A stretch of DNA of 6,680 nucleotides from Nocardioidaceae bacterium. Lineage in GTDB: Bacteria; Actinomycetota; Actinomycetes; Propionibacteriales; Nocardioidaceae. Positions 1 through 5,454 of this stretch are shown piece by piece. The position numbers were made by a program, and so were the translations under genes. The stretch is taken from positions 1-6,680 of the forward strand of contig JACCSH010000317.1 of the NCBI GenBank assembly GCA_013813125.1, read 5' to 3'. The number at the start of each line of letters is the position of its first letter. Position 1 is the stretch's first letter. The notes under the pieces were generated by a model, which was not told the origin of the DNA, searched no databases, and saw only the letters and a program-made list of their open reading frames with translations.

Positions 1-12
1 TCTTCGTACTGC

Positions 13-38
13 GGCTCGATCGAGCCTATTTGGGCTCG
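13..38 (-). repeat. Overlapping inverted repeats around the BMP lipoprotein stop codon
   Basis: Positions 13-26 are a perfect 14-base palindrome (GGCTCGATCGAGCC), and GGCTCG recurs at 33-38. The central CGAGCC arm (21-26) can therefore pair with the copy at 33-38, giving a 6-bp stem with a 6-base loop that spans the TAG stop of the lipoprotein gene. It can instead pair with the copy at 13-18 just after the gene. The two structures exclude each other in the transcript. No U-tract follows inside the window, so this is not a classical terminator. A partial terminator or a 3'-end-stabilising hairpin between a binding-protein gene and its ABC transporter genes is a plausible role, which is inference. 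Confidence 0.5.
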
Positions 39-1093
39 GTTGGGACCTCAATCTCGCCGTCGATGATCTTCTGCTTGTACTCGTCGATCTGATCGGTGAT
101 GTCGTCGATGTTGCCTCCTGACGTCGAGTAGTCGACGCCTCCGGACGCGAGGTCATAGGTAACGAAGCCGGTTGGGGCCTTGCCCTCGTCGAACGCCGTG
201 ACGAACTCGATCACGCTGGTGTCGATGCGCTTGAGCATCGACGTGAGGATGTAGGGCTTCTGCTCCTCGTCGACCGTGAGGTACTGGTCGGAGTCGACAC
301 CGATCGCCCAGTTTCCCTCGCCGGCCTCCACGACGGCCTCGAACAGACCCAGGCCGGACTTTCCAGCGGCATGGAAGATCACGTCTGCCCCGTTGTCGTA
401 CATGCCGGTCGAGGCCGTCTTGCCACCAGCAGGATTCTCGAAGCCATCCACCGGGTCCGCCTGGGACAGGTACTGGACCTGGATCTTGATGTTCGGGTCG
501 ACCGCTTCGACGCCTGCGACGTATCCAGCCTCGAACGCTTGGATGAGGGGGCCGTCCACTCCTCCGAGGAAACCGACGTTCTTGGCCTCGCTCTTCAGCG
601 CAGCTGCAACCCCAACGAGGAAAGAGCCCTCGTTGGCGGCAAAGGTCAGGTTCGCAGCGTTCTTCGCCTCGGAATAGCCGTCCACGACGGCGAAGCTGAC
701 CTCGGGATACTCCGCCGCGACGACGTCGACCGCAGGCGAATACACGAAGCCGACGGCAATGATCGGGTTGAAGCCGCCATCGGCGAGCAGTCTCAGTCGC
801 TCTTCGCGGTCAGCGTCACTCTCACCGGCGTTTGCTTCGACTTCCTCGCAGGTGCCGTCTACGTCTTCGACAACCTGCGTGAGGCCCGCATAGGCCGAGT
901 CGTTGAAGGACTGGTCACCGACACCACCGACGTCGTACGCAAGGCCAACCTTGGGGCCGTCACCGTCGGCTGTCTCACAAATGCCTTCTTCGGTCGAATC
1001 ACCGCTGCCTGTGTCTTCCTCGCTGCCGGCGCAACCGGCCAGGGCGAGCATGGCAACCATCGAGGCTGCCGAAATCTTGGTCGTACGACGCAA
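26..1093 (-). CDS. BMP/PnrA-family nucleoside ABC transporter substrate-binding lipoprotein
   Basis: This is a membrane-anchored lipoprotein of the Bmp family (PF02608; PnrA/Med-like), whose characterised members capture purine or other nucleosides outside the cell for an ABC permease. From the TTG at 1093 it has 355 residues: a short Arg/Lys N-terminus, a hydrophobic stretch and a lipobox ending LAGC, with the lipidated Cys at residue 21. A Glu/Gly/Ser-rich linker follows. The family signatures are visible: DVGGVGDQSFNDSAYAGL near the mature N-terminus, a central NLTFAANEGSFLVG segment, and GVDSDQY, the ligand-pocket region of the C-terminal lobe. The TTG is preferred over an in-frame ATG at 1120 because GAAGGAG (1099-1105) lies five bases before it and the TTG start gives a standard signal peptide. 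The gene ends 25 bases from the window edge; the ATPase and permease genes are expected beyond it. The nucleoside assignment is by family; the actual ligand is not known. Confidence 0.93.
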   Translation of the reverse strand: MRRTTKISAASMVAMLALAGCAGSEEDTGSGDSTEEGICETADGDGPKVGLAYDVGGVGDQSFNDSAYAGLTQVVEDVDGTCEEVEANAGESDADREERLRLLADGGFNPIIAVGFVYSPAVDVVAAEYPEVSFAVVDGYSEAKNAANLTFAANEGSFLVGVAAALKSEAKNVGFLGGVDGPLIQAFEAGYVAGVEAVDPNIKIQVQYLSQADPVDGFENPAGGKTASTGMYDNGADVIFHAAGKSGLGLFEAVVEAGEGNWAIGVDSDQYLTVDEEQKPYILTSMLKRIDTSVIEFVTAFDEGKAPTGFVTYDLASGGVDYSTSGGNIDDITDQIDEYKQKIIDGEIEVPTEPK

Positions 1094-1098
1094 GAGAA

Positions 1099-1105
1099 CT
1101 CCTTC
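1099..1105 (-). promoter_or_regulatory. Ribosome binding site deciding the TTG start of the BMP gene
   Basis: On the minus strand GAAGGAG sits five bases upstream of TTG (1093-1091). This is the clearest Shine-Dalgarno match before any start codon in the window. It lies inside the longer frame that begins at the ATG at 1120, which has no comparable site in front of it, so it argues for the TTG as the real start. Confidence 0.75.
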
Positions 1106-1111
1106 GGCTGT

Positions 1112-1136
1112 GCGTGCCATGCGAAAGGCGGCACGC
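1112..1136 (-). promoter_or_regulatory. Hairpin in the BMP gene leader
   Basis: GCGTGCC at 1112-1118 and GGCACGC at 1130-1136 form a perfect 7-bp stem with an 11-base loop. The structure ends six bases upstream of the GAAGGAG ribosome binding site, within the likely untranslated leader if the TTG start is right. It could modulate translation or stabilise the mRNA. It matches no riboswitch that I recognise. Confidence 0.4.
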
Positions 1137-1147
1137 GTCGTGTCCGG

Positions 1148-1153
1148 AGCCTA
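1148..1153 (-). promoter_or_regulatory. Candidate -10 element for the BMP gene
   Basis: TAGGCT on the minus strand fits the actinobacterial TAnnnT pattern. It would start transcription near 1141, giving a leader of roughly 48 bases that contains the hairpin and the ribosome binding site. A TTGGAC lies 20 bases upstream (1174-1179), which is longer than an ideal -35 spacing. The call is weak. Confidence 0.25.
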
Positions 1154-1188
1154 GTGCAGCGGTGGCGTCGATCGTCCAAAGAGACGGG

Positions 1189-1203
1189 CGAGATCTGGTC
1201 TCG
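1189..1203 (-). terminator. Small hairpin after the M20 amidohydrolase gene
   Basis: CGAGA (1189-1193) and TCTCG (1199-1203) form a 5-bp stem with a 5-base loop, 33 bases past the stop of the amidohydrolase gene and upstream of the BMP promoter candidate. There is no U-tract and the stem is short, so terminator function is only a possibility. Confidence 0.2.
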
Positions 1204-1236
1204 ATATCGGTTTGTGACCTAAGCGCGGCGGGTAGC

Positions 1237-2436
1237 TCAGTGACGAAGCGTAGCTACAGCGAGGCCAGCCATCAGCCGGACGCCGATCGCGATGGCTGAC
1301 TCGTCGATGTCGAGACTGCCTCGGTGCAGGTCGCCCGCTTCCTCGGCCTCGGGGTCGCGCACCCCCAGGCGTGCCAACGAGCCCGGGTTCTCCGCCAGGA
1401 TCCAGGCGAAGTCCTCACCGCCGAGGCTCTGCTCGGTGGTAGTGACCGCGTCGGAGCCAAGGATTTCGCGGGCCACGCTCCGCATCAGCTCGGTCGAGTC
1501 GCGGTGGTTGACGCACGGCGGCACACTCTTGTGCATCTCGACGTCGACCTCGACCCCGTACGGCGCAGCAAGCTGGCGGACAAGCTCAGGAATGGCAGTG
1601 TGGGCGGCGTTCCAGACCCGGTTGTCGAGACACCTGACCGTGCCATCGGCGAAACCACTGTGCGGTATGGCGTTCGCGACGGCGCCTGCGTGCACCTCTC
1701 CCCACACCACGCTGAGTCCGGCTCGAGGATCAGCCAGCCGAGACAGGAGTGCAGGCAGCTGGGTGATGACGGTGGCCAGAGCGTGAACCACGTCAACCGT
1801 GAGGTGAGGACGTGCCGTGTGCCCACCCGGTCCTCGCATGGCGACGGAGATGCGGTCGGCCCCTGCGGTGATCGGGCCGGAGCGGAAACCAACCTTTCCG
1901 ACCGCCAGCTTCGGGTCGCAGTGCAGGGCGAAGACGTGCTTGAGGCCAGTGATCTCGCCGTCTGCGAGTACGTCGAGCGAGCCACCCGGGGTGAGCTCCT
2001 CCGCAGGCTGGAAGATGAGGCGAACCGAGCGCTCGAGCCATCCTTGCCGGCGCAGCTCAGCGACCACCAGCCCGGCGCCGAGGATGATGGCGGTATGGGC
2101 GTCATGGCCACAGGCGTGACAGACGCCGGGCACCTGAGAGCGGTACGACACCGTTTTCGAGTCCCCGATGGGCAGGGCATCGATGTCTCCGCGAAAACCT
2201 AGAGTCGGCGCGGCGCCCGACGTACCGATGATGTCGCAGATGACACCGGTGCCCGTCGAGAGCACACGAGACTCCAAACCGGCGGCTTCTAGGCGGTCGA
2301 TGACCGCCCGGGTGGTGCGATGCTCTTGACGACCCAGTTCGGGGTAGCGATGCAAAGACCGGCGGAAGTCAATGAGCTCAAGCTCAAATGACTTCGTGAT
2401 CCGATCGATGTTGTCGCACACGGCAGGGTCGAGCAT
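1237..2436 (-). CDS. M20D-family amidohydrolase (AmiA/AmiB-like metallopeptidase)
   Basis: This cytoplasmic, binuclear-metal hydrolase cleaves amide bonds of N-acyl amino acids or similar small substrates (PF01546 with the PF07687 dimerisation insert). Its 399 residues match the normal family length. Visible signatures are RRSLHRYPELG (25-35), GDIDALPI (83-90), HACGHDAH (107-114) with the Cys109 and His111 metal ligands, QPAEE (143-147) with the catalytic and metal-binding Glu pair, His172, the GGHTARPH lid motif (204-211), LGGEDFAW (338-345) and the C-terminal ligand His371. All expected catalytic residues are present. The ATG at 2436 has GGGAG immediately against it, too close for a normal ribosome binding site, and an in-frame TGA lies 12 bases upstream; translation from a leaderless mRNA or from the GTG at 2421 is possible. 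In Mycobacterium tuberculosis related amiA1/amiB1 genes sit beside deoD, so linkage to nucleoside genes has precedent. The exact substrate is unknown. Confidence 0.93.
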   Translation of the reverse strand: MLDPAVCDNIDRITKSFELELIDFRRSLHRYPELGRQEHRTTRAVIDRLEAAGLESRVLSTGTGVICDIIGTSGAAPTLGFRGDIDALPIGDSKTVSYRSQVPGVCHACGHDAHTAIILGAGLVVAELRRQGWLERSVRLIFQPAEELTPGGSLDVLADGEITGLKHVFALHCDPKLAVGKVGFRSGPITAGADRISVAMRGPGGHTARPHLTVDVVHALATVITQLPALLSRLADPRAGLSVVWGEVHAGAVANAIPHSGFADGTVRCLDNRVWNAAHTAIPELVRQLAAPYGVEVDVEMHKSVPPCVNHRDSTELMRSVAREILGSDAVTTTEQSLGGEDFAWILAENPGSLARLGVRDPEAEEAGDLHRGSLDIDESAIAIGVRLMAGLAVATLRH

Positions 2437-2442
2437 CTCCCA

Positions 2443-2448
2443 AGTGTC
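2443..2448 (-). promoter_or_regulatory. Weak leaderless-type -10 for the amidohydrolase gene
   Basis: GACACT on the minus strand lies exactly six bases before the ATG at 2436. It keeps the A2 and T6 of the TAnnnT pattern but not the first T. At this spacing transcription would begin at or next to the start codon. It is supported mainly by the same geometry at other genes in the window. Confidence 0.25.
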
Positions 2449-2555
2449 TCATCTGGTCAGGAGGAGTCGTCCGTTGACTTAGCCGGTTTCGCCCGAATTC
2501 TGATTTTGCGCGCAGATGGTGGGCGACTGTTCACGCTCCGGATGCGCAGCCGTTC

Positions 2556-4136
2556 TCAAAAGGCGGTCGGCGGCTGATATATCCCCCAGACCTCGCGGAG
2601 CGCGTCGCACACCTCTCCGACTGTCCCGTGGGCAGCCAAGGCCGCCTTGATAGGAGGGAGGACGTTCTCGCTGCCCGCAGCTGCGACTCGAGTCGCATCG
2701 AGCTGCCGATCCACCTCGGACGAGTTCCGGGTCGAGCGCAGTCGCACGAGCCGCTCGGCTTGCTGAGCCTCGATGTCGGGGTCGACCTGCAGCGGCTCGT
2801 ACGGGTCTTCGACGTCGAGCGCAAAACGGTTCACGCCGACAACCGTTCGCTCCCCGCTGTCGATCTCTTGGGCGTTCCGGTATGCCGATTTCTCGATCTC
2901 GTTCTTCTGAAACCCCGTCTCGATCGCCGCAACCGCACCCCCGAGGTCCGCAACGGCGGCCATCAGCTCGCGGGCGACCCTCTCGACGTCATCGGTCAAC
3001 GCTTCAACGGCGTAGGAGCCGGCGAAGGGATCCACCGTCTTGGTCACGTCGGTCTCGTAGGCAAGCACCTGTTGGGTGCGCAGAGCGAGCCGAGCAGCCT
3101 TCTCGGTGGGCAAGGCGATGGCTTCGTCGAACGAGTTGGTGTGCAACGACTGAGTTCCGCCGAGCACCGCTGCCAGCGCCTGCAGCGCAACACGGACCAG
3201 GTTGACCTCCGGTTGCTGGGCCGTCAACTGCACGCCCGCGGTCTGCGTGTGGAAGCGCAGCATCAGCGACTTGGGGTTCTTGGCTCCGAACTCGTCGCGC
3301 ATCACCTCAGCCCAGATCCGCCGGGCGGCGCGGAACTTGGCTACCTCTTCGAGCAGAGATGTTCGGGAGACGAAGAAGAACGCGAGGCGTGGAGCGAACT
3401 CGTCGACGCCTTGCCCCGACTCGATGGCCGCCCGTACATACTCGATGCCGTTGCTCAGCGTGAAGGCGATCTCCTGGGCTGGAGTCGCTCCCGCCTCAGC
3501 CATGTGGTAGCCGGAGATGGAGATGGTGTTCCACCGCGGCATCTCAGCCTGGCAGTACTTGAAGATGTCAGTGGTCAGCCGGAGCGATTGCTTCGGCGGG
3601 TAGATGTACGTGCCGCGGGCGATGTACTCCTTCAGCACGTCGTTTTGGGTGGTCCCGGTCAGCTGGTCACCGGAGACACCTTGTTGCTCCCCCACCAACT
3701 GGTACAGCAGCATCAGCAGCCCCGCGGGTGCGTTGATCGTCATCGAGGTCGACACGGTGTCGAGGGGGATGCCGCTGAACAGCAGCCGCATGTCCTCGAT
3801 CGAGTCAATGGCTACCCCGACCTTGCCGACCTCTCCAGAGGCGATCGGGGAGTCGGAGTCGAGACCCATCTGGGTGGGCAGGTCGAAGGCGACCGATAGA
3901 CCGGTTGTGCCTGCGTTGATGAGCTGGTGGTAACGCCGGTTGCTCTCTGCCGCGGTGCCGAAGCCTGCGTACTGCCGCATCGTCCAGGGCCGTCCGGTGT
4001 ACATCGACTCGTACACGCCACGGGTGAAGGGATATTCGCCCGGCTGGCCGAGCTTGCTCTCCGGATCCCAGCCCTTGAGGGCGTCGGGCCCGTAGACCGG
4101 CTCGAACGGCGTACCCGACTCCGTGGTCTGGCTCAT
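2556..4136 (-). CDS. Acyl-CoA mutase large subunit, methylmalonyl-CoA mutase type
   Basis: This is the catalytic TIM-barrel subunit of an adenosylcobalamin-dependent acyl-CoA mutase (PF01642), 526 residues long. Characteristic motifs are [18 protein letters not shown] (49-66), [17 protein letters not shown] (79-95), [17 protein letters not shown] (165-181), [13 protein letters not shown] (206-218), FAPRLAFFF (247-255) and [14 protein letters not shown] (331-344). Aligned by eye to the Propionibacterium enzyme, Tyr56, Arg174 and His211 match Tyr89, Arg207 and His244; the Tyr/Arg pair favours methylmalonyl/succinyl-CoA over isobutyryl-CoA, whose mutase has Phe and Gln there. The protein stops after the barrel and lacks the C-terminal cobalamin-binding domain (DxHxxG), so it needs a separate small B12 subunit, which is not in this window. 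No Shine-Dalgarno is visible before the ATG; a TAnnnT box six bases upstream suggests a leaderless message. It is the first of three tandem minus-strand genes and diverges from the deaminase gene. A close paralogue such as ethylmalonyl-CoA mutase cannot be ruled out. Confidence 0.95.
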   Translation of the reverse strand: MSQTTESGTPFEPVYGPDALKGWDPESKLGQPGEYPFTRGVYESMYTGRPWTMRQYAGFGTAAESNRRYHQLINAGTTGLSVAFDLPTQMGLDSDSPIASGEVGKVGVAIDSIEDMRLLFSGIPLDTVSTSMTINAPAGLLMLLYQLVGEQQGVSGDQLTGTTQNDVLKEYIARGTYIYPPKQSLRLTTDIFKYCQAEMPRWNTISISGYHMAEAGATPAQEIAFTLSNGIEYVRAAIESGQGVDEFAPRLAFFFVSRTSLLEEVAKFRAARRIWAEVMRDEFGAKNPKSLMLRFHTQTAGVQLTAQQPEVNLVRVALQALAAVLGGTQSLHTNSFDEAIALPTEKAARLALRTQQVLAYETDVTKTVDPFAGSYAVEALTDDVERVARELMAAVADLGGAVAAIETGFQKNEIEKSAYRNAQEIDSGERTVVGVNRFALDVEDPYEPLQVDPDIEAQQAERLVRLRSTRNSSEVDRQLDATRVAAAGSENVLPPIKAALAAHGTVGEVCDALREVWGIYQPPTAF

Positions 4137-4142
4137 CGCAGC

Positions 4143-4148
4143 AGCGTA
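4143..4148 (-). promoter_or_regulatory. Leaderless -10 element for the mutase gene
   Basis: TACGCT on the minus strand matches TAnnnT and is separated from the ATG (4136) by six bases, which places the transcription start at or within a base of the start codon. No purine-rich ribosome binding site occurs before the ATG, as expected for leaderless translation. I see no convincing -35. Confidence 0.5.
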
Positions 4149-4240
4149 CGGGCAAGGTTGGCCTGGCTGTTACACGTCGACCGCGAGGGCGGGCAGGGCG
4201 CAGGAGTTCTGGTTCGTCACGGTCCCTCCATTGAGATCGA

Positions 4241-4246
4241 TAGATT
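4241..4246 (+). promoter_or_regulatory. Leaderless -10 element for the deaminase gene
   Basis: TAGATT matches TAnnnT and lies six bases before the GTG at 4253, the same geometry as the divergent mutase promoter 92 bases away. There is no good ribosome binding site before the GTG. No clear -35 is seen. The 116-base interval 4137-4252 thus appears to hold two back-to-back leaderless promoters. Confidence 0.5.
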
Positions 4247-4252
4247 GCCCTC

Positions 4253-4660
4253 GTGGGCAGCCCTCACGACGAACTTGTCGCGCAAGCGGAGAAGTTCCTC
4301 AATCCGCACGTCGTGGATGACCGTCTCTTCGGGGACGTGGCGTCCACGCTGGTAACCGTGAGCGGCAACCGATATTCGGGGGTGTGCATCGACACCGGCT
4401 CGGGAACTGGCTTCTGTGCCGAACACGCGGCGATCGCAGCCATGGTCACGGCCGGCGAGTACCGCATCGCGAGGATTGTCGCCGTATGGAGAGATGACAC
4501 AGGTCGCTTGTACGTCTTGCCGCCGTGTGGGCGATGTCGAGAGTTCATCCGTCAGATCGACGCCGCCAACATCGACACCGAAGTCGTGCTTGGCCCGAAC
4601 AAGTCGGCGAGGCTGGGCGAACTGCTTCCCCTGACTGACTGGCCGGATCCCCTGGCCTGA
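4253..4660 (+). CDS. Cytidine deaminase-fold protein, blasticidin S deaminase-like
   Basis: This is a 135-residue zinc-dependent deaminase of the small cytidine deaminase family (PF00383). The zinc site is complete: CAEHAAI with Cys55 and catalytic Glu57, and PPCGRCREF with Cys92 and Cys95. It should remove an amino group from a pyrimidine-type base by water attack. Two details set it apart from housekeeping cytidine deaminase. First, the GxNxEN element that holds the ribose reads GVCIDT (43-48), so Asn is replaced by Cys45 and Glu by Asp47. Second, the PCGRCR form and the following ELLP segment (123-126) resemble blasticidin S deaminase. The true substrate is therefore uncertain; nucleoside antibiotics, modified cytosines or free bases are options. 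The GTG start is chosen because it follows a TAGATT box at leaderless spacing and gives a normal family length. The Nudix gene follows 156 bases downstream on the same strand. Confidence 0.87.
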   Translation: MGSPHDELVAQAEKFLNPHVVDDRLFGDVASTLVTVSGNRYSGVCIDTGSGTGFCAEHAAIAAMVTAGEYRIARIVAVWRDDTGRLYVLPPCGRCREFIRQIDAANIDTEVVLGPNKSARLGELLPLTDWPDPLA

Positions 4661-4710
4661 CCACTCCCTGCCCTTCTCTCTGACGCTCTGCCCTTCCGAT
4701 CCTTGGGACG

Positions 4711-4740
4711 CACGTGCCCGGTTGCGGGCCTTCACACGTG
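4711..4740 (+). terminator. Imperfect hairpin between the deaminase and Nudix genes
   Basis: CACGTG occurs at 4711-4716 and again at 4735-4740, and GCCCG (4716-4720) pairs with CGGGC (4725-4729) across a GTTG loop. Together they make a bulged stem about 50 bases after the deaminase stop codon. No U-tract follows. It may act as a terminator or as a processing signal; the rest of 4661-4816 shows nothing else that I can name. Confidence 0.3.
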
Positions 4741-4804
4741 ACCGGCCTGACTGGGTCCTGCTCACGGGGCGCGCTGCAGAGAGGTCGGATGCCGTCGCTC
4801 CTGC

Positions 4805-4810
4805 GAAGAT
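4805..4810 (+). promoter_or_regulatory. Weak leaderless-type -10 for the Nudix gene
   Basis: GAAGAT lies exactly six bases before the GTG at 4817 and keeps A2 and T6 of TAnnnT. There is no Shine-Dalgarno sequence in front of the GTG. Evidence is limited to spacing and to the stronger examples elsewhere in the window. Confidence 0.25.
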
Positions 4811-4816
4811 ATCCAC

Positions 4817-5368
4817 GTGACTGACCAAGACGATTCCTGGTCCACGCAGTTCCCCAGATTGTTCTGCGAGAGGTACGTCGGCTACGCGGACTGTCGGCTC
4901 AGTTTCACGACGGCGCCAGCACCTGATCACCTCGTGTCTCGTCTCCACCTCGTCGCCCTCACAGCCCAAGGCCATGTGGTGGTGTGTAGGAGCGAACATG
5001 CCCGATTCTTACCGGGCGGCACACGGGAGCCTGAGGAGACGGTTTCGGCGTTGGCGCGTAGGGAGTTACTCGAGGAGGCCGGCGCCCACATCGTGGGAGA
5101 CATTCGGCATATCGCCTCCCACGTCGCAGTCAGTCGTCGCGATCAGCCATTCCGGCCGCACTTGTCGCACCCGCGCGCGTATTGGGCGTACGCCCTGGCG
5201 CACGTTGACGTCACACAACCGCCGAGCAATCCTCCCGACGGGGAGCAGATCGTAGAAGTGTTGGAGTTGCCGCCACTCGAGGCCGCCGCTTACCTAGACG
5301 AACATGACCCCTTGCATGCGGATGTAGTTCGCCTCGCTTCGGCGATGGGCTTGTGCGTTTCTGGATGA
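4817..5368 (+). CDS. Nudix hydrolase
   Basis: This is a 183-residue cytoplasmic hydrolase that cleaves a nucleoside diphosphate linked to another moiety (PF00293). The Nudix box is a perfect match to GX5EX7REUXEEXGU, running from Gly68 to Ala90 with Glu74, Arg82-Glu83, Glu86-Glu87 and Gly89, preceded by FLPGG (64-68). The catalytic Mg-binding Glu residues are all present. An N-terminal region of about 40 residues and a C-terminal part rich in acidic and His residues (from about 140) carry no motif that I recognise, so the substrate cannot be read from sequence. The neighbouring deaminase-fold gene on the same strand suggests a nucleotide-sanitising or salvage role, which is inference. The start is the GTG with GAAGAT six bases upstream; no internal start fits better. 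A strong hairpin 11 bases past the stop probably marks the end of the transcription unit. Confidence 0.92.
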   Translation: MTDQDDSWSTQFPRLFCERYVGYADCRLSFTTAPAPDHLVSRLHLVALTAQGHVVVCRSEHARFLPGGTREPEETVSALARRELLEEAGAHIVGDIRHIASHVAVSRRDQPFRPHLSHPRAYWAYALAHVDVTQPPSNPPDGEQIVEVLELPPLEAAAYLDEHDPLHADVVRLASAMGLCVSG

Positions 5369-5378
5369 CGCTGGGACG

Positions 5379-5409
5379 GTGCGGTTTCAACCGGCTGTTG
5401 CAACCGCAC
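5379..5409 (+). terminator. Strong hairpin after the Nudix gene
   Basis: GTGCGGTT (5379-5386) pairs perfectly with AACCGCAC (5402-5409). After one T/C mismatch, CAAC (5388-5391) pairs with GTTG (5397-5400), leaving a 5-base loop. The result is a 12-pair stem just past the Nudix stop codon. It lacks a downstream U-tract, as many actinobacterial terminators do. It also lies 22 bases upstream of the 13E12 promoter candidate, so an insulating or regulatory role is possible. Confidence 0.55.
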
Positions 5410-5431
5410 GGTAAGAAGTGTCGGTGGCGGC

Positions 5432-5440
5432 TACTATATT
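5432..5440 (+). promoter_or_regulatory. -10 element of the 13E12-family gene
   Basis: TACTATATT contains two overlapping TAnnnT matches, TACTAT (5432-5437) and TATATT (5435-5440). TATATT ends seven bases before the ATG at 5448, giving a start of transcription at or beside the ATG. It is the most AT-rich promoter-like patch in the window and directly abuts the SOS-like box, so bound LexA would block it. Confidence 0.55.
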
Positions 5441-5454
5441 CATACACATGTTCG
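5441..5454 (+). promoter_or_regulatory. SOS (LexA) box overlapping the 13E12 start codon
   Basis: CATACACATGTTCG matches the Gram-positive LexA operator CGAACRNRYGTTYG at all but two defined positions. Over the mycobacterial form TCGAAC-N4-GTTCGA it matches 10 of 12 bases, with a perfect right half. The ATG at 5448 lies inside the box, and the right half continues into the TTC GAC codons. Several 13E12-family genes of M. tuberculosis are known to be LexA controlled, which supports the call. The left half is degenerate, possibly reflecting decay together with the gene. Confidence 0.55.

Noticed and set aside
371..1222. A plus-strand open frame of 283 codons opposite the BMP gene
   Set aside because: It has no family motifs or ribosome binding site, and the minus-strand lipoprotein explains the region fully.
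1324..2202. A plus-strand open frame of 292 codons opposite the amidohydrolase gene
   Set aside because: It is an antisense shadow of an intact M20 gene with all catalytic motifs.
2474..2479. TTGACT as a -35 box on the plus strand between the amidohydrolase and mutase genes
   Set aside because: No TAnnnT hexamer follows at 16-19 bases, and it would only drive antisense transcription into the mutase gene.
2628..3899. A long open frame (423 codons) on the plus strand opposite the mutase gene
   Set aside because: It has no recognisable domain and is rich in Arg, Gly and Val in the manner of GC-rich antisense frames; the opposite strand encodes a complete, strongly conserved mutase.
4661..4816. 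A possible short gene or small RNA between the deaminase and Nudix genes
   Set aside because: There is no start codon with a ribosome binding site and no promoter plus terminator pair; only an imperfect hairpin is visible.
4217..4999. A minus-strand open frame of 260 codons across the deaminase gene and the start of the Nudix gene
   Set aside because: It spans two clear genes and an intergenic gap on the other strand and shows no domain; it is open by composition only.
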